From assembly GCA_009768925.2 (NCBI GenBank), contig VHIT02000028.1, positions 248,001 through 312,000 on the forward strand: a stretch of DNA of 64,000 nucleotides. Reading direction: 5' to 3'. The stretch comes from Cryptosporidium bovis. Taxonomy: Eukaryota; Apicomplexa; Conoidasida; Eucoccidiorida; Cryptosporidiidae. Position numbers and translations under genes: made by a program. The notes below the pieces were generated by a model. It saw only the letters and a program-made list of their open reading frames with translations. It ran no database searches and was not told where the DNA came from. Shown here one piece after another: positions 1 to 10,304 of the stretch (within the stretch, counting starts at the first letter, position 1; each line of letters begins with the position of its first letter).

Positions 1-9
1 GATTGCATT

Positions 10-234
10 ATGAAATGTTTTTTTAATGCTTTAACTATTATTCTCATAACACTTATTTCATGGATTTTTATTGGTGATAGCACACCTTCTGTTAAATTCT
101 TTATTGCAGCTACTATTGTTATTATTTCTATTAACATTTACACTATGAATAAAATTCTTCCAGACGCAATTTATTGCAAACTCAGATCTGCTCTTGGTTT
201 TAAGGAAAAAAACGACCAACAGCCATGTAACTAA
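10..234 (+). CDS. Small two-helix membrane protein, possibly partial
   Basis: A 74-residue reading frame starts with ATG at 10, but the frame is open back to base 1, so this may be the last exon or tail of a longer gene. Two hydrophobic stretches, about residues 5-22 and 28-45, are joined by a short loop (DSTPS) and followed by a polar tail ending in a Lys/Asp/Gln-rich segment. This helical-hairpin layout and size resemble VMA21-type V-ATPase assembly factors of the ER, but the sequence match is weak and I do not claim identity. The nearest neighbour is the P5-like ATPase on the opposite strand, tail to tail, about 1 kb away. Confidence 0.45.
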   Translation: MKCFFNALTIILITLISWIFIGDSTPSVKFFIAATIVIISINIYTMNKILPDAIYCKLRSALGFKEKNDQQPCN

Positions 235-1268
235 ATAGCAGTCTAGGCGGTGTGGACTACCGTATCTTTCTCAACAATTTTGGTATTTTTTAATAGAAGG
301 TAATTTGGGGCATACTTTTTCTTTAGAATTATTAATCTTTATTTTAAACATAATTTAATTTGGTACTAGTAATATTCACTCGGAGTGACTTATTCGGTAA
401 AATAGTGTTGATGTGACATTGTGTGTCTGGTCCATTATTACTTTTACATACCATTAAAAAGATGAAAATAGCGAAGGAGCATTGGGACTTGCATGCTTTT
501 TCTCCTTTGAAAAGGGCGTAACTGATTAAATTAATTAGGCCAGTACAATCGTATTTTGGTGGTGATAATGATACTTGAAGAATACGGGTAAAAATGTAAA
601 CGTTTATTTGTTATACACGCATTACATCTCATAGGTTCAGAAAATTGTAATGGAAAATAGTTTCAGTAATAAGTCATAAGGTAACGGGATTGCAGGCCAA
701 ATTGCTGTTTACATATATTTTTGCATTAAAAACATCCGGTATTGCTTGTAACTAGTAGTAATTTATTCCTATACTTATATCCGATACTTTTGATTTAATT
801 TTCATTAGTCATTTGAAACTTTAATACAATAAATAGGTGCTAATTTGTAGTTTTTTACTTTGTTATTTTGTTTTAGATGGCTTGCTGTTACATGAGTTAA
901 GTATATGCTTCCGTGCCATTTTGCATCATGTATGAAATAAGCAGTGCATTTATCTTTATGGTGAAGGCTGATTAATGAATACGCTAGTTACATAATGAGA
1001 TTTCAGAAATAATATAAGTACTATTGCAGTAGCATATTCAGTACATGGTAAACGGAGTTTGTTGAAAGGAAATAATCATTAGTATTTTTTATGTGAAAGG
1101 AATCGGTAAATCAAGCGAGAAAGTCGAGACAATAATTCAAAACTGTAGATGTGTTAATTAACTACCTTTAAATATAAACTAATCATTGAAAAAAGGAATT
1201 TAGGATTTTTAGATGTGTTCGTGAACGCAAATTTTTATGCTAAACATATTCTATAGCAGCAAATTCGG
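235..1268. other. Convergent intergenic region, no gene seen
   Basis: About 1 kb of A+T-rich sequence lies between the 3' ends of the small membrane protein and the ATPase. All frames are broken by frequent stops, and no tRNA-like or other recognisable RNA was seen. A TTGCATGC motif at 489-496 resembles an ApiAP2-type site but is isolated. Confidence 0.6.
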
Positions 1269-4200
1269 TTATGAACTTGAAGTATTAATTCTTTTAATGA
1301 TGACAATGGAAAGTACATTAAGTGCAAAAAATAAAAAACACCAAAAAGTAAGTTCAACTTTCCATTCTAGAGGAAATAAATTATGCCCATATTTGCCATA
1401 AAACGGGGAGGATATGTCAAATAAATTTGTAAATCTCTTCAAAGATGTCTCGTTGTCACAGTTAATTCTAAAAATACAGCTTAAAATGCAAGGTTTTGTC
1501 CAAATAAGAAACAATACAAATAAGTTAACAGTTATATTCCAAATAACTAAATAAATATTCATTTTCATATTAATGATAGATGAGGATCTAATCCATATTG
1601 ACCAAAATTGATTTACCAATTGAAATGTGATGTAACACCAAGATGATGCTGATTCAAAGTTATCTTGTTTAACATACCAAAGATATGTCGGAATCAATAT
1701 ATTTTGTTCGTAGCTCGAACTCATTCCGTTTTTGGGTAAAACATAATTAGTAAGTCTGAATAGCATAACAATATAACCAAAAATAGAAATAATTATGGAA
1801 ATGAGAGTCGAAGTATATATTAAATGATTACCATAGTTAACGGGAATAGTATATATTTGATCGTAAAGTGGGCAGAAAAAGTGTTTCCCACAACTTGACT
1901 TTGTTTTTTTGTTAAAGCTATCATAAACATTTTCATAGCGATTTAATGGAGAATAGTGCAAGTTTTCAGAGTTGGAATAAATGTTTTTCTTATCAGATAA
2001 AATACCCATAAATTTATTCTTGTACGAATTCTGACTATAAGTTTTTTTGTTTTCATTTGGGATTGTGAATGAAAACAACAAAAGTGGAATAAATGTGCAA
2101 AATATGTCTATAAATAACCAAGACATAGCTGGTATAATTGCATGCGATTTCCAAAGCAAAATAGATTTACAAGAAATAAAAAAAATTCCAAGATAAATAA
2201 CGTGATTGTACTTGGATACCTGAGTAAAAACAACTCCTCTTGACTCTATTATGAGTTTAATTATTGAATAAAGCCCAATTTCGTTTGTTATTTTAGCTAT
2301 GAAAGGAGACAACGCCACATTATGATTGTTTTCATTAAGTAAATTAGAACTTTTTGTTTCATTGTGGATGCAATTGTAATCTTGGTTATCACTGGCATCT
2401 TTACAATTAGAGAGCAAAAGCCCAATGTTTGCTTTTTGCAGTGCAACCACATCATTTTGTCCGTCCCCTACAAAAAAAACGGTTTTTCCAATAGATTCAA
2501 GCAAACATACCACTTTCCCTTTATATTCAGGGGTGAATCTTGAAAATATTTTTATATTTTCAAGTAGTTTCACGAATACTTTATGGTTTTCACATAAAAT
2601 GGCACTTTTAACTGTATCACTATTACTTCGACAGTTAGTGTATATATTCGAATTGTTGTTTACATTTAAGAATTCAATCAAGATTTTAAATGCACAAATA
2701 TTAATTGCTATGCTTGTATTATTGTACAAAATAGACTTCGGTATTAAATTTAATATTGAATATGGGAAAGCTGAGCTCAAAATAGCATTTTTGTCAATTA
2801 TTTCTTTTTCGCCTTTTGAAACAAAGTCCCAAACTAGATTGTAGTTATCATCAACACTGCATAAAACAAAATGATCGTTGATTATTCCAATCTCTTTTGA
2901 AACTAATACGGCTGAATTGATATGGTCTCCAGTTATCATTTTACAGTGAAAATTTCCTTTAATTAAAGTCTGAATTGTTTCTTTTGATTCTTTCCTAATT
3001 GGTGAAAAAAGTTCAACAATACCCAATTGAATAAATTGATAGGAATCAATAAGTGTTTTTTGATCTATATTGTTCAAAAACTCTTCATCTTTTTGAATTT
3101 TTACCTCAGAAGAAATATTAATATCATCATTTAATATAATGTAACAGAAACCAAGAGCATATGAACCTGAAATTTGATTTGCTAATATTTCGCTTGACCA
3201 TATTGTAAAACCAAAACCACTTTGTTGGTCTTTTTTCGCTCCAAGTTCCGAACAATTTTTCTCCAAGTCTGATTTTTCATTCGCATAATTTGTTGCATAT
3301 TTCTCCTCATTATTGTTACCTAGAATGGTATTTTCGTTTATACGGGAATTATCTGTTAATTTACTAATATTCTCAACAGCTCCCTTAGTTAATATAATGG
3401 ATATCGATTTTACTAGAAAGCTATCAGTGTTATCTATTTTTGAGTCAATAAAATATTTTTTAACATAAACAGATTGTAACCTTAGATTTTCATCAAATGG
3501 ATATCTCTTTACAACCTCAATTCCATCGCAAATTGCTAAAATACACTCAATTGATTTTGGTGAGTTAACCTTGTTTAAAAAGTTACGTAGATTTTCTAAT
3601 TCAAACAAGAATTCATTTTTATTGTTATTGGGAATTACGCAAATTCTTTCTGAATTTTGTGTAAAAATTTTGCATCCAAAATAACCTGAGCTGTTAAATA
3701 GAGACAATTCTAGTTTCGAACCTGATGGTTCAAAGGTGCATGACTTATTTTCAAAGTTTTGGAAAATCAAGTTGTTGCACGTAGCCATTGCTATATTAAG
3801 TACGAATTTTTTGTCATTTAATGAAGCAAAACGAGTATTATTCGCGTTTTGAAATAAGTGAGAATTGCCAAGATTATTATTGTTATCACAAGGAATACCA
3901 TCAGAATTTATTATTCCAGGGTAAATGTGTATTTTATATATATTAAATTCGGGTATAGTCAAAGTACCAGTTTTATCAAAGCAAATTGTATCAACAATCT
4001 TAAGTTGGTCTAATTTACAAGAATTTGTAGATATGATGTTATCTTTCAGAAGACGTTTAATAAAGGAATTAAGGGAGAATGACATGCTTGTTGTTGCCCA
4101 AAAAGGTAATATGTAAATAATAGTTGAAAGTATAAAAAAGATGGAGGTGATTTCAAATGAAAGCACATAGGCATCAAAAAAAGTGATGAACAGGCCAAAT

Positions 4201-5735
4201 AATAAACATATAATCCATAGCGGCTTTATTTTAATGTTCCATTTATTTGTCTTTGACAGACCTTTAAAAATGTTATGGGGCAGACATATCTGATTTTCTG
4301 AAGGAGAATCAAGATTTATAAACGGATGAATGCTCAAACTGTTTGTGTTGAAAATGTTGTTTAATGTCACAGAACCCGTCTTTACTACAATACCAAAAGC
4401 AGGAGTAGATGAAGAAACTTCAATTACATGACTACCTGCAAAAATTGCTCTTTGATCATTAAAATTACGATTTATCTCAATTAATTCTCTAAAGTTGAAT
4501 GAAGAGGCATTCGCAGTTTTATTCTGTGGTATTGCCTCTCCAGTTAAACATGACTCATCTACAATAATACTTCCACTTAGTAATATTAAATCGGCTGGAA
4601 TCCTCATTGACTTGTCTATAAATATAATTGAACCTGGGAAAAGCTCTTTTGAATAGATAAATGAACTTTTTGAATTAATTTCATTGATATTTAAAGGCAA
4701 TTGAGTGCATTTTTCATCAAGTAACTTATATAAATCGTCATCATGACATTGAAGAATTTTTTCTGTTTCTATATAATTTCTTTTTTTTAATACAGACCAA
4801 AAAATGGAGTAAAAAGTGGGAATTGACCAACATAATGGCCAAATAATAAATGAGTAAAAAACAGAGTCCAGTAAGGTTATTATTCTTATTATATTAATAG
4901 CATATCTTAGTTCTGATATCACCAAATTTAACATTGATGTTTGAGGCAATTCTACCGTATTTAAACCAACAACCTCAATAATTGATTTTCTGTCTTTTAC
5001 ATTTAACGCTCCAATAGCCAAAGAATTTTTTTCATCCAATTTAGCACTAATATCAAATCTATATGATAATTTTGTCATCAAATACTCTCTAGACCAAGTA
5101 AATTTATCGTCTATCCACCAATATTTTTCGTGATTATACTCAAAATAACGCGACAGATTTGAACCAAAAAAATCTATATGCTTTGAACAAATATTTACCT
5201 CATGAAGACTTGGAACGCTATCAAAGCTTTCAAAAAGAAGTCTTTTTGTCATGAATAATAATCCTTCATTTTGTTTGCTTGTATTACTTTTTTTTTGCAG
5301 GGAAACATATTTACAGTCTGAAAGGCTTGCTGGAAGAAGAAATACAAGATTATATGAACCATATATCTTCAAGGAATAATGGTGAAATAATATACAAAAG
5401 ATTACTATTACCAGGCTTCTTGCATATATTCTAACACATGCTTCCCAATTCAGTTCCTTATCAATGATAGGTATATATGACCCTAAAAACATTATTGAGA
5501 CGTACAACAAATGAAATGTATACGGAAAAATGATAAATACTATTATGTCAAACGCCTTTAATAATTCACCATATATTGATTTTTTATGCCCTTTTATTAC
5601 ATAAGTCCCGAAATCATCTATCATTTCATTATTTTTTTTATATCCTCTCAGAAATAACAACAACACGTGACCAATCAACACTAGTAATACACATAATAAG
5701 TGGTATTTTTGGAGCTGCTCTATTGACTCAAACAT
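1269..5735 (-). CDS. P5-like P-type ATPase (ATP13A/Spf1 family)
   Basis: Membrane pump of 1488 residues, single exon, with ATG at 5735. Seen in order: N-terminal hydrophobic helices; actuator loop LTGEAIP (TGE at 398-400); phosphorylation site DKTGTLT with the acceptor Asp at 587; GDHINSA; hinge motif GDGQND at 1090-1095; SPFIAKI; then a hydrophobic C-terminal third. The segments IVDESCLTGE and SPFIAKI fit P5 ATPases, which in other eukaryotes extract misinserted helices from the ER (P5A) or export polyamines from endolysosomes (P5B). I cannot decide between A and B. The fourth-helix signature, PPALP or PPELP in typical P5 pumps, reads ILPFWATT here (P544 kept, the second proline lost), so substrate choice may differ. 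Low-complexity Asn/Lys-rich insertions lengthen the nucleotide-binding region. A P4 flippase is less likely because the residues around the GDG and SPF motifs are P5-like. Confidence 0.85.
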   Translation of the reverse strand: MFESIEQLQKYHLLCVLLVLIGHVLLLFLRGYKKNNEMIDDFGTYVIKGHKKSIYGELLKAFDIIVFIIFPYTFHLLYVSIMFLGSYIPIIDKELNWEACVRIYARSLVIVIFCILFHHYSLKIYGSYNLVFLLPASLSDCKYVSLQKKSNTSKQNEGLLFMTKRLLFESFDSVPSLHEVNICSKHIDFFGSNLSRYFEYNHEKYWWIDDKFTWSREYLMTKLSYRFDISAKLDEKNSLAIGALNVKDRKSIIEVVGLNTVELPQTSMLNLVISELRYAINIIRIITLLDSVFYSFIIWPLCWSIPTFYSIFWSVLKKRNYIETEKILQCHDDDLYKLLDEKCTQLPLNINEINSKSSFIYSKELFPGSIIFIDKSMRIPADLILLSGSIIVDESCLTGEAIPQNKTANASSFNFRELIEINRNFNDQRAIFAGSHVIEVSSSTPAFGIVVKTGSVTLNNIFNTNSLSIHPFINLDSPSENQICLPHNIFKGLSKTNKWNIKIKPLWIICLLFGLFITFFDAYVLSFEITSIFFILSTIIYILPFWATTSMSFSLNSFIKRLLKDNIISTNSCKLDQLKIVDTICFDKTGTLTIPEFNIYKIHIYPGIINSDGIPCDNNNNLGNSHLFQNANNTRFASLNDKKFVLNIAMATCNNLIFQNFENKSCTFEPSGSKLELSLFNSSGYFGCKIFTQNSERICVIPNNNKNEFLFELENLRNFLNKVNSPKSIECILAICDGIEVVKRYPFDENLRLQSVYVKKYFIDSKIDNTDSFLVKSISIILTKGAVENISKLTDNSRINENTILGNNNEEKYATNYANEKSDLEKNCSELGAKKDQQSGFGFTIWSSEILANQISGSYALGFCYIILNDDINISSEVKIQKDEEFLNNIDQKTLIDSYQFIQLGIVELFSPIRKESKETIQTLIKGNFHCKMITGDHINSAVLVSKEIGIINDHFVLCSVDDNYNLVWDFVSKGEKEIIDKNAILSSAFPYSILNLIPKSILYNNTSIAINICAFKILIEFLNVNNNSNIYTNCRSNSDTVKSAILCENHKVFVKLLENIKIFSRFTPEYKGKVVCLLESIGKTVFFVGDGQNDVVALQKANIGLLLSNCKDASDNQDYNCIHNETKSSNLLNENNHNVALSPFIAKITNEIGLYSIIKLIIESRGVVFTQVSKYNHVIYLGIFFISCKSILLWKSHAIIPAMSWLFIDIFCTFIPLLLFSFTIPNENKKTYSQNSYKNKFMGILSDKKNIYSNSENLHYSPLNRYENVYDSFNKKTKSSCGKHFFCPLYDQIYTIPVNYGNHLIYTSTLISIIISIFGYIVMLFRLTNYVLPKNGMSSSYEQNILIPTYLWYVKQDNFESASSWCYITFQLVNQFWSIWIRSSSIINMKMNIYLVIWNITVNLFVLFLIWTKPCILSCIFRINCDNETSLKRFTNLFDISSPFYGKYGHNLFPLEWKVELTFWCFLFFALNVLSIVIIKRINTSSS

Positions 5736-5827
5736 TTTTATATCTCAAGCCTTTTTTCTTTATTTCTCTTGTAATTGTCTTTTGTGACTGATTCATTCAC
5801 TTTGACAAATTATTAACAATTTTATGG

Positions 5828-5839
5828 TTAGCGCCAAAA
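5828..5839 (-). promoter_or_regulatory. E2F-like motif upstream of P5-like ATPase
   Basis: Read on the minus strand the site is TTTTGGCGCTAA, which fits the E2F consensus TTTSSCGC. It lies about 95 bases upstream of the ATPase start codon. GC-rich hexamers stand out in this A+T-rich DNA. Function is inferred from the motif only. Confidence 0.4.
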
Positions 5840-6722
5840 TTTCACTCACTTTAGACCATATAATAACTGGAGTTTCAAGGGTACTCTTTTTCCTCGCATT
5901 TCATTTTTCTCTCTATTCCTTTCGTTACTTTCTACTTTCATTTTTGCATTATTCTTGTTATTTATTTGAAGATAGAATCAACGAAATAGAGGGAATAAAC
6001 AGTGCTGTAGTCATTGTGATTTATTCTTTTAAGAAAAGAGCATTTAGTTGCAAGATACATACATTAAATGTAACTTTTGTGTGTATCCTTAAGAGGTTGA
6101 AAGGAATCTTTGCCATTCAGAACCGAATTAAATGCATTTGATATGTTCACACTAAAAATTTTTAGTTTAAAACGTAAATTTCAACGTTTTGACCAAATTA
6201 ACTTAAAAGAAAGAAAACTAATCTTTTATCCCTTTGCTCATTTATCCACAATTTTTTTTGCTTAAAGGAGGATCCAGTAAATGAGTATTAATTTGTTTTG
6301 ATGTATGAAACAAGTATGTCAATATTCCCTATTTGTTCTTTTCCGAGCTAATAATTGCGTGTTTAATAGCCGGAATTGAGTTAGATGCTATCATTACTAC
6401 TGCGCTCCCTCGGAACAACTACAAGCAATTGGAAGCATTATTTAAAGTAATGATCACCAATTTATATACAGCGTTTAAGAAGGGAACACACCAAAAAAAG
6501 GTACTATATATTCAAGTATTGATCACTGGTGTACATTAATATCAATTATAGTGGGCAAAGAGTATAGTTGTTTCAAAATACTAGGATAAGAATTTAAAAT
6601 AATGTATATAAGTCAATTGTATGATAAATATCGCATTTAACGCCCTTTTGAACTTTTAATAGTTTGCTTTCTTCGTATAATCTATATAGTGGATTGATTT
6701 TGATTTAAACTTGTGCAATACC

Positions 6723-6731
6723 TTGGCGCCA
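6723..6731 (+). promoter_or_regulatory. GGCGCC motif upstream of bromodomain gene
   Basis: TTGGCGCCA is self-complementary in its core and lies about 260 bases before the bromodomain start codon. It resembles the E2F-like GCGCC element found before several other genes in this window. Confidence 0.35.
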
Positions 6732-6989
6732 TACACATTTGTTGGCCGATAATAATATGGAAGAAAAATAAAGGGTGAAAATTCAAATAAATAATAAAAA
6801 GAAAAGTTTAATTCTTACCTTTTTTTACAAATAATAGTTTTGGTAAGTTAGCTATGGGGAATTCGATATATTTCTGATCTAATTAATGAAAACTGGAATA
6901 TTCACACAGTAAATAACATAGGAATTTAATTAGTTACCAAATAATTCGATAAATAAACAATATTTATTAGAGTTTAATTTTGTAATGCA

Positions 6990-7691
6990 ATGGGATTAAG
7001 AGAAAAACGAAGAGAGGAGGTTAGTAGTGGAGAAAGTGGCAACAATGGAAGTGAGAGTGATAATAATGTAAGAAACAAAGACTATTCACAAGAATACAGC
7101 AAAGTCTTGAACAGATTAAAGGAACATCCAGACTCTGAACCGTTTTTAGAACCTGTAAATTGGAAAAGATTGGGTTTAGATAACTATTTGAGTATTGTAA
7201 AGAATCCAATGGACCTAAAGACTATAGAGAAAAAGGTAAAATCGAATTCATATTTAATACCAGAAAAATTTTGGGAGGATATAGAACTTATATGGTACAA
7301 TTGCCAATTATATAATCATGAATCTTCAGAGGTTTATCAACAAAGTGTAAATTTAGGGGCATTTTCAAACGATTTAAAGAACAATTTGTTCCCATTTTTA
7401 TCTAAAAAGAATAATTCAAAACGAAAATACGATTATTCTGACTCTTCTACAAACAATGAGAATAATTCTGGATTATACAAGAGAGCACTGTTATGTCAGA
7501 GGGTTTCTAAACTATCTCCAGAACTCATTCCTTTTGTTATTAGACACATTTATTCAGAAGACCAAAGCATTTTACATCACTGTGGGGAAAACAAATTCGC
7601 TATCGACTTTGAATATATGAATGACAGACTTGTTTCCACCACCTCTGCTATTACAAAAAGGCTATTAAAAATGCAGCAAATTTCAGACTAA
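6990..7691 (+). CDS. Small bromodomain protein
   Basis: A 233-residue protein with one bromodomain, about residues 33-132, predicted to bind acetyl-lysine on histones or other nuclear proteins. The ZA loop carries NPMDL (72-76), and the conserved acetyl-lysine-contacting Asn is N109 in QLYNHESS. Before it is a short basic and Ser/Gly-rich leader. After it is a Ser/Asn-rich linker, then a segment of about 60 residues (RVSKLSPELIPFVIRHIY onward) that could be a small helical domain of the NET kind, although this is weak. There is no kinase, acetyltransferase or PHD partner domain, so it probably acts as a reader subunit. The gene is a single exon with a clear ATG and no nearby in-frame upstream ATG. 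Confidence 0.85.
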   Translation: MGLREKRREEVSSGESGNNGSESDNNVRNKDYSQEYSKVLNRLKEHPDSEPFLEPVNWKRLGLDNYLSIVKNPMDLKTIEKKVKSNSYLIPEKFWEDIELIWYNCQLYNHESSEVYQQSVNLGAFSNDLKNNLFPFLSKKNNSKRKYDYSDSSTNNENNSGLYKRALLCQRVSKLSPELIPFVIRHIYSEDQSILHHCGENKFAIDFEYMNDRLVSTTSAITKRLLKMQQISD

Positions 7692-8367
7692 TAATGGTTT
7701 TAAGCTACATATTTCTCCTTAGTGTATGTTTAAATAGTAGCAATAACGAATAGGAAGAAGAGGAAGAAAACACATATTTTCATAAATAGGGAGATTGATT
7801 AACAAGTGGAAAGCAGTACTATATCCACTTCTTCGTTTAGTAGTTATGGCATTCAGATGTTTCAGGTGGAATAGTGAAGTACGGAAGGCTATACAAGATA
7901 AAAAAGGTAAAAACAATCAACAGATAAGCGGGGAAGCACACAAATAATACATTTGAAAGCAACAAAAATAATGGAAGAAATAAAGTTCGAATTACTATTT
8001 TCCTCTTGGTTGTTATAAATGTTATTACTATTATCACTGTTATTATTGTTATTACTATTATTATCATCATTATTTTAAGGCTATCAAACTAGGGTTTTTT
8101 TGAAATAATTAATAAATGTGCAACATATGTTAATTTATAGCTACTTAGGAAAAGAAGAGAGAAATACATCACTAGTTCTATTGTTCATAGTTATTATTAT
8201 TGTTGTTACTACTTCTTCTTTGTTCTCTTTTTTCTGCCAATTTGTGCCTAGCTTGTAAATAAGAAACGCGATTTACAGACACATTTATAGCCTATTTTAG
8301 CTTACGACTTATTTAAATTACTTAAAGTATTTTTACAAATGCTAATTAACATAGATAAGCAATCATT

Positions 8368-8386
8368 CCCGCCCAAATGTGGCGGG
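8368..8386. promoter_or_regulatory. Inverted CCCGCC/GGCGGG pair
   Basis: Two E2F-like hexamers face each other, CCCGCC at 8368-8373 and GGCGGG at 8381-8386, separated by 7 bases, about 420 bases upstream of the BFR1-like start codon. The paired arrangement could bind a dimer or form a small hairpin. Role inferred. Confidence 0.4.
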
Positions 8387-8650
8387 TCTTGACGCTATTT
8401 CATATTTAAATAATAAAGTATATATACTATAAAAAGACGAAAAAGGACACTAAAACAAGTTCGAGGGAAGAATAAATAAATAATAATAGACACAAACGCA
8501 TTGTATTCATAATTAGCAAATAATAATAATAATTTAAGTATACATATATAATATAGGTAATACTTAAATTTGAATTTAAAAGTAGACATAACAGTTTCGA
8601 TATATAGAACTTAAAAATTCTCTATAAATTTAAAATAACAATAAAAAGTC

Positions 8651-8671
8651 GGAGGGGTGGGGTGCAGAGGG
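8651..8671 (+). other. G-rich run upstream of BFR1-like gene
   Basis: Four closely spaced runs of G (2, 4, 4 and 3 bases) lie within 21 bases, about 135 bases before the start codon. Such a run is very unusual in this A+T-rich DNA and could form a two-layer G-quadruplex in the promoter or 5' UTR. No experimental support is visible from sequence. Confidence 0.35.
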
Positions 8672-8804
8672 ACCTAAATTTAAGAGGCAAGTAGTGGGTG
8701 ACAAGGCTCAGTCTCCTGTAAATATACTTTAATATAAATAAGATAACGATTTCAGTAATTTCAATACTTTTTCGAATTTGTTATATAAAAAATAAGCTAA
8801 TAAA

Positions 8805-10304
8805 ATGGTGGCAGTAGCATCAAACGATTCTTATAGAGAGAGGCAATCGAATCGTCCACGATTTTTAACACCTGTCTCTGCAGCTGAAAAAAGCATACCG
8901 GCAGTGCCGGTACCTGATGAAAAAACCTATAAAGAGACAACGGAGTCAATCCGTCAAGTATTGAACGAATGGAACAATAAGATCAGGACATTAACTAAAA
9001 TGATAAATGATAGGAGTGTGGGAAGAGAAGCTTTTGATAGAAAAAGGGGAGAGTTCCAGGCAAAATTGGACGAATATCAAAGATGTATAGATAAATTAGA
9101 GGAGGAGAGGAAACAATATATGGCCAAAATAGACGAGAAGTCTAGAGAAGGCAGGGAAATGAAGGCTAACTTGCAAAATTTGAAAAAATCTGTCGGTTAT
9201 AAATCTGAAGAGGAGATAGAAGCGAAAATAAAAGAAATAGAGTACCAATTGGTAACTTCTACATTAACTCTTAAAGAAGAGAAAAAACTTTTAACGGTTA
9301 TTTCTCAACTTAAACAGAGCCGTCCAATAGTTGGAAGATTTGCACATATGGACGCCAATGCATCTTCATTTGAGGAAACATCAATAATTCCACTTAGGGC
9401 AAAAATAAGTTCCATTATAGAGGAACTCAGTAAGTACAGAAAACAGAAAAAAGAGGTTTATGACAAGCTTAAGGCTCTAACTTTGGAAAGACAAAAAGTT
9501 TTGGAACCTCTTAGATCTTTATATGACGAAAGAAGTGCTATGCAGAGCAAGGCTGAAGAGCAACATGCAAAACTGCGCCAAGTTAGAGAAGAATATGACA
9601 GGGAAATGAAGTTGTTCTTGGAATACCAAAGTAAACTTAGAGCATTACGTTCTGAAAGGGTTAAGGAGGAAAAAGCTCTCAGAGATTTGTATAGACAGAG
9701 AGACGATTTAAATATTGCATTGGAGCAAGAGGATGACCCACCAATAACTACAGAGATGCATTTGGTTCAACAGTCTTTAATCTACATTCAAAAGATGATG
9801 GAGTCTCACGGACTTTGCGACAAGGAGAAGAAGGACGATGAACAGCAAAAGGAATTGATGGCAAATGCAGGTTCCGTTATAAAGGGTCAAGAAAAGGACG
9901 AGTCTGTTCTCTTACCTAAAAATCAGAGGAATGAGGAGTACATTATCCCTCCAAAGGGTGGCAAAAAGAACAAGAAGAAGCAAACATCTGGAGCAGGCTC
10001 TGCTACCCACAACAAATCTCTTGTTGTTGACTTTGCAACCATTTCAACATTTGAGAAAGTGGACTTGGATGTGCCTATGACTATTGATGATTTACCAAAG
10101 GCTCATTCATTGTTAATGGAAAAACACCTTAAATTAAAGGAGGAGTTTGATGAGAAGTTTGCCAACAGAGAAAAAAGGAAAGAGGAAATAATGAAAAAGC
10201 TTCGCGAGGTTGAGCAGAAAATCATAGATGCAGGTGGTGTTCTGGAAGATGCACCTACTCAGTCTCAAAACTCTGCTGCTAAAACAGAGGACTCGAAGGA
10301 ATGA
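8805..10304 (+). CDS. BFR1: BFR1-family coiled-coil protein
   Basis: A 499-residue, highly charged protein that is almost all coiled coil (about residues 35-170, 195-320 and 430-480). The stretch KSEEEIEAKIKEIEYQLVTSTLTLKEEKKLL, about residues 131-160, followed by KQSRP, is the recognisable core of the BFR1 / nuclear segregation protein family. In yeast this family binds polysomes and mRNA at the ER. A lysine-rich patch, GGKKNKKKQ at about 388, could bind RNA. Codon use is less A+T-biased than in its neighbours, as expected for an abundant protein, and the gene has G-rich upstream DNA. Single exon, ATG at 8805 in an AAAATGG context. Confidence 0.85.
   Translation: MVAVASNDSYRERQSNRPRFLTPVSAAEKSIPAVPVPDEKTYKETTESIRQVLNEWNNKIRTLTKMINDRSVGREAFDRKRGEFQAKLDEYQRCIDKLEEERKQYMAKIDEKSREGREMKANLQNLKKSVGYKSEEEIEAKIKEIEYQLVTSTLTLKEEKKLLTVISQLKQSRPIVGRFAHMDANASSFEETSIIPLRAKISSIIEELSKYRKQKKEVYDKLKALTLERQKVLEPLRSLYDERSAMQSKAEEQHAKLRQVREEYDREMKLFLEYQSKLRALRSERVKEEKALRDLYRQRDDLNIALEQEDDPPITTEMHLVQQSLIYIQKMMESHGLCDKEKKDDEQQKELMANAGSVIKGQEKDESVLLPKNQRNEEYIIPPKGGKKNKKKQTSGAGSATHNKSLVVDFATISTFEKVDLDVPMTIDDLPKAHSLLMEKHLKLKEEFDEKFANREKRKEEIMKKLREVEQKIIDAGGVLEDAPTQSQNSAAKTEDSKE

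Larger units (their letters stand above)
5736..6989. other. Divergent promoter region, ATPase and bromodomain genes
   Basis: This 1.25 kb region separates the two start codons. Open frames of 105 and 68 codons exist (5824-6141, 6333-6539), but they are hydrophobic, T-rich translations with no recognisable domain and sit where promoters are expected. Two GCGCC-type motifs near either end are listed separately. Confidence 0.6.
7692..8804. other. Intergenic region before the BFR1-like gene
   Basis: About 1.1 kb between two plus-strand genes. It contains a degenerate ATT/GTT trinucleotide tract (about 8020-8075), an inverted repeat of CCCGCC/GGCGGG, and a G-rich stretch near 8651 (both listed). 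Minus-strand open frames here (7719-7916, 7837-8070, 8395-8589) are translations of the repeat tract and A+T-rich DNA, and I do not accept them as genes. Confidence 0.6.

Noticed and set aside
2425-2844. 139-codon plus-strand frame opposite the P5-like ATPase
   Set aside because: Antisense shadow of a conserved coding region (covers the GDGQND motif).
5824-6141. 105-codon plus-strand open frame between the ATPase and bromodomain genes
   Set aside because: Hydrophobic translation of T-rich DNA, no domain, and it sits in a divergent promoter region with an E2F-like motif over its start.
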